15,681 nt of DNA from CAZFNU01 sp964520445 (GTDB lineage Bacteria; Patescibacteriota; Minisyncoccia; UBA6257; JAKLIH01), in the NCBI GenBank assembly GCA_964520445.1, contig CAZFNU010000013.1, positions 1 through 15,681 of the forward strand. The letters are read 5' to 3'. Numbering within the stretch: the stretch's first letter is position 1; the number at the start of each line of letters is the position of its first letter. This document shows positions 9,224 to 15,681 of this stretch, in pieces. A program made the position numbers and the translations under genes. The notes beneath the pieces were generated by a model, which was given only the letters and a program-made list of their open reading frames with translations, did not search any database and had not been told where the DNA came from.

Positions 9224-12200
9224 TTAAGAGATTGATTCTGGTTGATTCTGCTTTTTAATGTTTTCGATCTTTATATCCAAACATAAAGCTTTTAATTCGC
9301 CTAAGATAACATTAAAAGCAGCAGGAATAATAGGATTTTTGATCTTATCATTTTTAATGATAGCAGAGTAGGCATCACGACGACTAATAATATCATCGGA
9401 TTTAATAGTTAACATTTCTTGTAGAGTTTTGGCAGCACCGTAGGCTTCCAAAGCTCACACTTCCATTTCTCCAAATCTTTGTCCACCCATTTGAGCGCGT
9501 CCTTTTAAAGGTTGTTGAGTAACTAAGGCATAAGGACCAACAGAACGAGCATGAATTTTATCAGAGACCATGTGGATTAATTTCATCATGTAAACTTTAC
9601 CGATAGTAACTTTTTGTTCAAAAGGTATACCAGTACGTCCATCAAAAAGAGTTACTTTACCTCCATGAGTAGTGTCGATATTAGCTTTTTCCATTTCTTG
9701 TTTAATCTCTTCACTTGTAGCGCTATCAAAAGGAGGGCAAATAGCTTGATAATGTAATTTATCAGCAGCCAATCCTAATTGAGCTTCAAAAATCTGTCCT
9801 AAATTCATACGATTAGGAATAGATAAAGAATTAATAACAATATCAACTGGAGTTCCATCAGCTAAGAAAGGCATATCTTCTACAGGAGCAACTACACTAA
9901 CAATACCTTTGTTACCATGTCTACCAGCTAATTTATCTCCAATTTTTACTTTACGTAATTCAGCAATCTCAATAAAAATTCTTTTAATAATACTAACTTC
10001 TAATTTATCCCCTTCTTTACGAGATAAGACTCGTGATTTTATAACACGACCATGACGTCCATGTTTTAAATACAAAGAGGTATTTCTAACTTCTTTGGAT
10101 TCATCTCCAAAGATAGCACGCATTAATCTTTCTTCTGGAGTTAGTTCTATTTCCCCTTTTGGAGAAACTTTACCAACTAAGATATCATTACTTTCAACTT
10201 CAGCACCAATACGAATGATACCTTCTTCATCTAAATCTTTTAATAATTTTTCAGAAACATTAGGAATATCAGAAGTAATAATTTCAGGACCTAATTTTGT
10301 TTCTTGTTGATCACAAATAAACTCTTCAGTATAAATAGATGTAAAAACATCTTTCTTTAAAAGATTTTCAGAGATAACAATAGCATCTTCAAAAGTATAT
10401 CCATATCAAGGCATGTAGGCAACTAATAAGTTGTGTCCTAAAGCTAATTGTCCATCTTTAGTAGAAGAACTATCAGCTAAAACTTGACCTTTTTTTACTT
10501 CTTCATGAAGACTAACTATAGGGGTATCATGAACACAAGTATTTTGATTGGTACGAACGAAATTCTTTAAAGTATAGCTATCTCTTTGTTTATTCTTTGT
10601 TTCAATAACTATGTGATTAGAATCAATTTCACTAACTAATCCATCATTTTTAGCTAAAAGAACTTGACCAGAATCCATAGCAATTTGAGTTTCCAATCCT
10701 GTAGAAACTAATGGTTTATCTTTTTTAATTCCAGGAACAGCCTGTTTTTGCATGACCGAACCCATCAAAGAACGATGAGCTTCATCTCTTTCAATAAAAG
10801 GAATTAAAGCACTAGTTGGAGATAGCAACTGGTATGGAGATACATCAAGAAGTTCTACGTCTTTAACATCATAAAGTTTTGGTTCTCCGTGAACACGAAC
10901 TTCAACTTCTTTAACTAAAATTTTACCATCATTATCATAAGCAATATCACCACGACCAATAGCATATTTTTCTTCTTCTATAGCATTGAGTCAAATAACT
11001 TCTTTGGTAATTTGTCCATGAACTACTTTGAAATATGGAACTTCTAAGAATCCTAATTCATTTAAACGGCAGAAAGTAGATAAACTTAAAACTAATCCTA
11101 CATTAGGACCTTCAGGAGTATTGATAGGACAAATTCTTCCGTAATGACTTGGATGAACATCACGGACTTCAACTCCACTTTTAGCTTTTAATTTAATACC
11201 ACCAGGACCAGATCCTGTTAAACGTCTTTTATGTTCTAGTTCAGATAAAGCATTAACTTGATCCATGAACTGAGATAATGGAGAGGTATTAAAGAAATCT
11301 CTCATTACGTTAGTTAGAATTCTTGGACTGATTAATTGGGCTGGAGTGATAGTAGCAATATCTAAAACTGTCATACGATCTTGGATTAATCTTTTCATTC
11401 TGGATACAGCCATGAAGAAACGATCTTGTAATAATTCTCCATTAGAACGAATACGTCTATTACCTAAATGATCAATAATATCTGATTGAGCATCTGGAGT
11501 GTTATTCATACGAATAGTCTCTTTCATAACAGCAATAATATCTTCTTTTTGTAAAACACGATATTGTTTTTCATCTACTTGGTCCATAGGTAGATTTAAT
11601 CTTTGATTGAATTTGTATCTACCAATTTTATCTAAACTATATCTCTCAAAACGTTTGAAAAGATTATTGAAGAAATAAATAGCATTATCTAAATCTAGAG
11701 GTTCTTTTGGTCTCATTTTTTTATATACTTCTAATAAAGCTTCATTAGTATCACTGGTATTGTCTTTAGCCAGAGTTTTTTCAATGTAGCTAATTTCCCC
11801 AGTGTCTACGTCTTTAAATATTTGTTTAATTTCTTCGTCATTAGCAACCCCAAAAGCTTTTAGGATAACAGTTGCTGGTACTTTTTTCTTACGATCTATT
11901 TTAGCACCAATAAAACCATCATTTTCAGTAACAAACTCTAATCAAGCTCCACGTTTTGGAATTATACCTCCTTTTACAAGATTTGATCCATCAGGGGCAT
12001 AGTTTACAACGAAATATGCTCCAGGAGATTTGATTAATTGGGAAATAACTACTCTTTCATTACCATTAATGATGAAAGTACCAGTATTGGTTAAAGTAGG
12101 AATATCTCCGAAATAGATCTCTTGTTGTTTGATTTCCCCTGTTTTTTTGTTAGTTAATTTAAAATTAACGCGCAAAGCAGACTCGTAGTTAACGTCTTTT

Positions 12201-12436
12201 TCTTTGGCGGTATCATAATCAACTTTAGGTTCTTCTAGATAGTAATCTAGAACATCTAACATTAATTCTTCATTACTGTAGTCAGTAATGGGGAAAATAT
12301 CTTTAAAAACTTCACGAAGACCATTTTTTATAAAATTATCGTAACTATCTCTTTGAAACTGGATTAAAGAAGGAGGCTGGAATAAATAATCATGCTTTGC
12401 GAAACTCTTTTGTTCTAAGGAATGTGTTTTGGACAT
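9224..12436 (-). CDS. rpoB: RNA polymerase beta subunit, 1070 aa
   Basis: Second catalytic subunit of RNA polymerase. Four TGA-Trp codons lie in a continuous 1070-codon frame. N-terminal features: DYYLEEPK (64-71), GTFIINGNERVVISQL and ISYIEKTLAKDN then EALLEVYKKMRP (216-243); this combination is what I associate with Patescibacteria rather than Mollicutes. The rifampicin-pocket region is SQFMDQVNALSELEHKRR (388-405), then LTGSGPGG, VEVRDVHPSHYGR and NTPEGPNVGL. Later motifs are GRHGNKGIVSVV, PVDIVINSLSIPNRMN and the C-terminal EVWALEAYGAAKTLQEMLT with TGA as Trp. Length is at the short end for RpoB, without extra insertions. The ATG at 12436 is the first in-frame ATG ahead of recognisable RpoB sequence. 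It has no Shine-Dalgarno; two promoters lie 340-520 bp upstream. Confidence 0.97.
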
Positions 12437-12571
12437 AAAAACAGTTTAGATAGAAACCCTCATACATAATAAAAATGTAAGAAGGACAAGATTTATTAAA
12501 TTTTTTATTTATTTTTTCACATATTTTTAAAAATGAAACCTAATTTTAACTAACGCAAAATTAAACTATCC

Positions 12572-12584
12572 CCTACTTAGTAGG
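12572..12584. promoter_or_regulatory. 13-bp palindrome in the rpoB leader
   Basis: CCTACT and AGTAGG flank a single central base, giving perfect 6-bp arms. It is one of the few G/C-containing islands in the very AT-rich leader, about 136 bp upstream of the rpoB start. It could be a protein-binding operator; as RNA it would form at most a weak small hairpin. Function unknown. Confidence 0.3.
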
Positions 12585-12688
12585 AATTGTTTACTAGATT
12601 TTACGTATCACTACTTTAAAAAATGTTTTAAAATAGCACAATTTTAGAAATTTTTTAAAATTTTTCGAGAAAGGGTTAAAGCGTCTTG

Positions 12689-12708
12689 AAAAACTGAAAC
12701 CAGTCTTT
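12689..12708 (-). terminator. Possible weak attenuator hairpin in the rpoB leader
   Basis: In minus-strand RNA, AAAGACTG (12708-12701) can pair with CAGUUUUU (12696-12689) around the loop GUUU: eight pairs with one G-U, rich in A-U, with the U run forming the 3' arm. It lies about 60 nt downstream of the proximal promoter. It looks like a weak terminator or attenuator, but stability is low and it may be chance. Confidence 0.25.
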
Positions 12709-12776
12709 CGGTAGTAACACTCTTCCTTTCCTGCCTTTCATAGCCTAGATTTAGGCGTATAAAAGCTTGTGACCTA

Positions 12777-12804
12777 AGTATATCATATTTTTTCAAAAAG
12801 TCAA
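12777..12804 (-). promoter_or_regulatory. Proximal rpoB promoter (sigma-70, extended -10)
   Basis: On the minus strand the -35 is TTGACT (12804-12799), the spacer is 16 nt, and the -10 is TATACT (12782-12777) preceded by TG one base upstream (extended -10). Expected start of transcription is near 12770, giving a leader of about 330 nt to the rpoB ATG. The sequence around the -10 (TATGATATAxTTAG) is nearly the same as in the promoter at 13562-13590. Confidence 0.75.
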
Positions 12805-12929
12805 GCTTTTTTAGCATTTTCTCCCCTTTTCCCCAGGTAAGGGTTTTGGATTCCTGTTTTGGCCCCATTTTATATGAGATTTTGAGATTCATGGAAATAT
12901 TTAAAAATGTTGGTATATTGTATTTTCTA

Positions 12930-12958
12930 ATCTTATCGTATATTTGGTATAAAGTCAA
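12930..12958 (-). promoter_or_regulatory. Distal rpoB promoter (sigma-70 type)
   Basis: On the minus strand TTGACT (12958-12953) is separated by 17 nt from TAAGAT (12935-12930, four of six consensus bases). It begins 11 bp downstream of the upstream gene's terminator, the expected place for a fresh promoter. An 8-bp direct repeat TTGGTATA on the plus strand (12910-12917 and 12944-12951) lies in and beside it. Weaker than the proximal promoter. Confidence 0.5.
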
Positions 12959-12968
12959 TGGTTTTTAT

Positions 12969-13000
12969 AAAAAAAGAGAGTGGGATTTATCCACTCTCTT
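12969..13000 (-). terminator. Intrinsic terminator of the 170-aa protein gene
   Basis: In minus-strand RNA, AAGAGAGUGG (13000-12991) pairs with CCACUCUCUU (12983-12974), ten perfect pairs plus one G-U, around a 5-base loop. The 3' arm ends in a run of seven T (12975-12969). It lies 11 nt after the TAA stop. This is the only clear rho-independent terminator in the window. Confidence 0.9.
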
Positions 13001-13011
13001 AAACAATCTTT

Positions 13012-13524
13012 TTATTCTAGAAAAGCAAAAAATAAAATCCAGAATAGAATAGCTAGTATAATGGAAATTAGGTATAGCCAGAGAAACAAGAAATGGTTGG
13101 GAAAAGTATCTAAATTACCAGGTCCCGTAATTACTCCATCATCTAGAATAACTTCTCTAATTTTCATAAGGGCGTTATCTTTTGTAAGCTGTGTTACTGA
13201 ATCAGGATTTTTTTGAGATTCAATAACTAGTGTATGTATTGTTTCGTAGGCATTTTTTATTTGTCCATACCATATTCCTACATCACTTGCGGGAGTTTTT
13301 ATCAGGAAAGCAGAATTGCCCTTAGTCTTATTCTCTTTCTCTATATAATTTAGTGCATTACCTAAAAATTCAGTTGATCTTTCGATTGTTGGTGCATTTG
13401 CTGCTAACTTTAGATAATCACCACAGCCGATATCAAATTGGTAACTGATTACAATATTAGCTGTTAAGGTGCCTATTAATCCCAAGGTAAATATAATAGC
13501 TAGAACTAAAAATAATGTACGCAT
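13012..13524 (-). CDS. Small two-membrane-segment protein of unknown function, 170 aa, probably acquired
   Basis: Not recognised with certainty. Residues 3-28 are a hydrophobic helix (uncleaved anchor or signal); 29-142 form a polar domain, probably outside the membrane, with FDIGCGDYLKLA (30-41, the only Cys at 34), a helical stretch of NALNYIEKEN type and TPASDVGIWYGQIKNAYE (77-94). Residues 144-168 are a second, very hydrophobic helix rich in aromatic residues. The GCGDYLKLA and DVGxWY patterns remind me of a small hypothetical family spread across unrelated bacteria and metagenomic genomes; unverified. All three Trp codons (85, 149, 162) are TGG, while neighbours use only TGA. It has its own consensus promoter, AAGGAGG ribosome binding site 5 nt from the ATG and terminator, so it is a monocistronic, probably well-expressed unit and fits a gene transferred from a standard-code donor. 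Confidence 0.85.
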   Translation of the reverse strand: MRTLFLVLAIIFTLGLIGTLTANIVISYQFDIGCGDYLKLAANAPTIERSTEFLGNALNYIEKENKTKGNSAFLIKTPASDVGIWYGQIKNAYETIHTLVIESQKNPDSVTQLTKDNALMKIREVILDDGVITGPGNLDTFPNHFLFLWLYLISIILAILFWILFFAFLE

Positions 13525-13529
13525 ATAAA

Positions 13530-13536
13530 CCTCCTT
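13530..13536 (-). promoter_or_regulatory. Perfect Shine-Dalgarno AAGGAGG
   Basis: AAGGAGG on the minus strand, 5 nt before the ATG at 13524. It fixes the start of the 170-aa protein. No other gene start in the window has anything similar. Confidence 0.9.
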
Positions 13537-13540
13537 AAAG

Positions 13541-13559
13541 GTGCAAATTTAATTTGTAC
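13541..13559. promoter_or_regulatory. 19-bp inverted repeat between promoter and ribosome binding site
   Basis: Plus strand GTGCAAATT, central T, AATTTGTAC: nine-base arms with one mismatch. It begins 2 bp downstream of the -10 box, covers the probable transcription start and ends 4 bp before the Shine-Dalgarno. The position suits a repressor operator; as RNA it could form a hairpin just upstream of the ribosome binding site. The binding factor is unknown. Confidence 0.45.
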
Positions 13560-13561
13560 TA

Positions 13562-13590
13562 ATTATATCATACTTTTATGTATTTGTCAA
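13562..13590 (-). promoter_or_regulatory. Consensus sigma-70 promoter for the 170-aa protein gene
   Basis: On the minus strand TTGACA (13590-13585), a 17-nt spacer and TATAAT (13567-13562), with TG one base upstream of the -10. All 12 hexamer bases match consensus. Expected start near 13555, giving a leader of about 30 nt. It sits 22 bp after the stop of the RNase J-like gene. Confidence 0.93.
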
Positions 13591-13612
13591 TAGTTTGAGG
13601 ATTTTTTATTTT

Positions 13613-15034
13613 CTAGAACTCCTTAACCTCGTTTTTTAAAGGTATATATACATTCTTATGGAATTTCTTAAATATTTCTGGGTATTCTGTATGAATTGGT
13701 ATTAAAATATCAGGTTTAATGAATTTAATTACTTTTTCTAACTCTGGACCAGAAATATGACCAGAAGCATGGGCCCTTGTGGGGAATTTCATACCAAAAA
13801 ACTTTATTCATCTTTTAAATCTTTCTTCAGATAATTCCATTTCCTCACTATGGGGTTCGGTAGTAGAGCGTAAGAAATAACTCCCCTTTCCAGGATTAAT
13901 ATCAATTAATTCTTGAATTTGAAAAAAATTAATAACAATCATATATTGTTTTTGATTTTTTTCAATGTCTTTGGAATTAATAACATTTTGTAAATCTAAA
14001 GTCTCTTGTTCTCATTTTTTAGTAGAACATTTCTCTCTAGCATAAACAAAGGTTTTATCTAACCCAGGTATAGGATAATTATGAGTATTAAAATAATTTA
14101 GATAGAAATAGTGTTGGGGTTGGATAACTAGAATACGATTTAATTTCTTAGATAATTTATAAAGAGTATCAAATCTGTTTAAATCAGTAGGTGAAGAATC
14201 AATCAAAATTAACCCTTTTTTATTCTTTAGGGTTTTATAGGCATCATTAAAAACTTCTTTTTCGGATATTTTATGATTATCACTAACCCTGGTTCCTTCA
14301 CAGATCATAATTTTAATATTTTGTTTTTTGATTTCAGCCATCTGTTTTCAAAAATATTCTTCTTTATCACTATAGGAACGAAAATCTCCTGTGTATAAGA
14401 CATTACCAATACTAGTTTTGATTACAAACATCAAGGCCCCAGGTACTGAATGATCTACATCATAAGGGGTAATAGTAAGATCTTTAATATTAAAAGGTTT
14501 GCGATCTTTAACAATATTGTATTTACGTTGTAATCTAGATCCTTTCTCTACGATAACCTTGTTTTTATGGTCTTGGTCTTTAGTTTTGGTTCTGGGCTTG
14601 AAATACAGAATCTCATTTTCAAAGGTAACAGGACGAGTAGTTTGTAAAGATTCTAAAGCTAAATGGGTCATTTCCGAACCATATAAAGGAATTTTTTTAT
14701 CAAGAAAAGAAACATATCCTACATGATCCAAATGACCATGGGAAATTAAAATCCCATCTACTATAGGGGGTTTGTAGTTAAGTTTTGTATAACCATCTTC
14801 TTTTAGAATATCAATTAGATCTTGACGGTAAATACCATCAATTTCAGGAATTAAACCCAGAGATAGATAATCTTTAATTCCATGAACTACACGGGGTTGT
14901 AGGTATTGTTCAAAATATAAGGATAATTCTTTGTAACTCTTACCAAAATCTAAAAAGATTTTAGAAGATTTATCTTCTAAAAGTATTTTATTTCCTCCTA
15001 TTTCATTTATTCCTCCATAGAAAGATAATTTCAT
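13613..15034 (-). CDS. RNase J-like metallo-beta-lactamase/beta-CASP nuclease, 473 aa
   Basis: Family members are zinc-dependent ribonucleases (5'-3' exonuclease and endonuclease) in RNA turnover. The N-terminus YGGINEIGGNKILLE is the typical opening strand. Metal ligands are in SHGHLDHVGYV (H99, H101, D103, H104), H195 in DVDHSVPGA and D217 in YTGDFRS. The beta-CASP region (about 232-420) contains ICEGTRV and LILIDSSPTDLNR. The C-terminal metal/phosphate motifs are HASGHISG (H422, H426) and LIPIHTE (H448). The frame uses three TGA-Trp codons and ends in TAG, the only TAG stop here. At 473 aa it is shorter than classical RNase J (about 555 aa), lacking the C-terminal domain, and has an insert near residues 40-90, which recalls archaeal and CPR MBL proteins more than Firmicutes RNase J. 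It starts 2 nt after the holB stop. tRNA or DNA processing roles are possible alternatives. Confidence 0.85.
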
Positions 15035-15036
15035 AG

Positions 15037-15681
15037 TTATTTCTTAGAATTAACAACAGTTAAATAAAAAGTTTCTAACATTAGTTTTTTATTAAGATTG
15101 TAGTTGTCAGTATAGTTTTGTAATTGTAAAGTATTTCTTAATACTTTTTTTAACAATCCTGGATCATTAAAAAGAAAAGATACATCTGTTTTTAAATATT
15201 TTTCTCAAAGATCAGAATTTTTGTGAATTAAAACTTGATGTAAAAATCCTAATCAATCATTAACTATTTGACGTAGATCATGGTCTTTATCAGCAAGAGA
15301 TTTAATAGTATTACTGGCTTTAATAAAATCTGATTGTAAAAGAGTAATTAAAATTTTAATATTAGATAATTTATCTTTTAAATATTCTTTGTCCTCAATT
15401 AACTTAATAATCTTCCCTATTTTATCCTGTCCTAATTCAAGGTAAAAATCTAATTCTTCATCTTTAATTTTAAAGTTTTCTTTTAAAAACTTCTTTAAAT
15501 TTTCTTCTGGTTCTTTGGTAAAACGTAAAGGAAGTAAACGAGATAAGATAGTAGACATTAATTTTTTAGGAAAACTAGAAATTAGGATTATAATACTAGC
15601 AGAAGAAGGTTCTTCTAGGAGTTTTAATAAAGAAGATTCAGCATCAGTAGTTAATTTATCTGCATTATTAATAATTAGGAT
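15037..15681 (-). CDS. holB: DNA polymerase III delta' subunit (clamp loader), C-terminal 214 aa (runs off the right edge)
   Basis: Delta' is the non-ATPase wrench of the clamp loader that helps load the sliding clamp. The visible part starts in the Walker B-like strand (ILIINNADKL), followed by TTDAESSLLKLLEEPS, the classic helix of the family, IIILISS and the sensor-1-like STILSRLLPLRF, where delta' and DnaX proteins have SRC/SR. A helical collar domain of about 150 residues follows, less conserved, with two TGA-Trp codons. It ends with TAA at 15037-15039, 2 nt before the RNase J-like gene. The N-terminal ATPase-like part lies outside the window, so gamma/tau (DnaX) cannot be fully excluded, but the absence of a conserved SRC and the short C-terminal region favour HolB. 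Confidence 0.8.

Larger units (their letters stand above)
12437..13011 (-). other. 575-bp gene-free region: terminator, tandem promoters and rpoB leader
   Basis: I find no convincing gene here on either strand. From high to low coordinates it holds the intrinsic terminator of the upstream gene (13000-12969), a distal promoter (12958-12930), a proximal extended -10 promoter (12804-12777) and a leader of about 330 nt before rpoB. The leader is very AT-rich, with long A and T runs, two short hairpins (12756-12743 and 12708-12689) and a near-perfect palindrome at 12584-12572. A 104-codon open frame on the minus strand (12958-12644) crosses both promoters and has no recognisable domain, so I do not call it a gene. 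I see no known riboswitch or ribosomal-protein leader motif. Confidence 0.6.

Noticed and set aside
12450..12495. A third rpoB promoter close to the start (TTGTCC with a TGTATG or TATTAT-like -10 on the minus strand)
   Set aside because: The hexamers match poorly and the spacing works only with a weak -10; the upstream promoters are far better.
12910..12951. Direct repeat TTGGTATA (12910-12917 and 12944-12951) as a regulator site
   Set aside because: Only 8 bp, A/T-rich, and expected by chance in such a region; noted only in the promoter entry.
12644..12958. 104-codon open frame on the minus strand upstream of rpoB, with an internal ATG at about 12819 preceded by AAGGGGAG
   Set aside because: It spans both rpoB promoters, has no recognisable domain, and its composition looks like random AT-rich sequence. 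A 57-aa leader peptide from the internal ATG is conceivable but its body overlaps the proximal promoter.

Overview
The window is AT-rich and every gene I can support lies on the minus strand, so transcription runs from high to low coordinates. All ten conserved protein genes read through in-frame TGA codons at conserved tryptophan positions, for example the Trp-Trp pair of sigma-70 region 2 at 753-758. By hand count about 28 of 28 Trp codons in these genes are TGA and none is TGG, and stops are TAA (one TAG). UGA is therefore tryptophan (translation table 4 style). The familiar UGA=Trp bacteria are Mollicutes, but RpoB, RpoC, IscU and DgkA look to me like the Patescibacteria (CPR) versions, and the gene entering at the left edge resembles a CPR-type O-antigen-ligase-like membrane protein. 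My best reading is a patescibacterium, or another deep small-genome lineage, with UGA=Trp; a tree is needed to settle this. The known recoded CPR groups (Absconditabacteria, Gracilibacteria) read UGA as glycine, which does not fit here.

Layout in order of transcription. (1) 15681-13613: the 3' part of holB (DNA polymerase III delta'), then, 2 nt later, an RNase J-like metallo-beta-lactamase/beta-CASP nuclease. (2) 13590-12969: a self-contained single-gene unit with a perfect consensus sigma-70 promoter, an inverted repeat in the leader, a perfect AAGGAGG ribosome binding site, a 170-aa two-membrane-segment protein of unknown function and a strong intrinsic terminator. This gene uses only TGG for Trp (3 of 3), unlike everything around it, and looks acquired. 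(3) 12958-12437: a 575-bp gene-free stretch (12437-13011) with two tandem promoters and a long AT-rich leader holding small inverted repeats, leading into rpoB. (4) 12436-1: a tightly packed run rpoB, rpoC, nifS-like cysteine desulfurase, iscU, tRNA-Ser(UGA), dgkA, dnaG, rpoD and the start of an O-antigen-ligase-like gene. Gaps are 1-25 nt and I see no internal terminator or clear promoter.

Functionally the long run joins the RNA polymerase core, its housekeeping sigma factor, primase, an Fe-S cluster assembly pair, a serine tRNA and a lipid kinase, so information processing and envelope functions may share one transcript driven from upstream of rpoB. Host genes lack Shine-Dalgarno sequences and instead have A/T-only stretches before the ATG. 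I see no CRISPR array, insertion sequence, rRNA or plus-strand gene.
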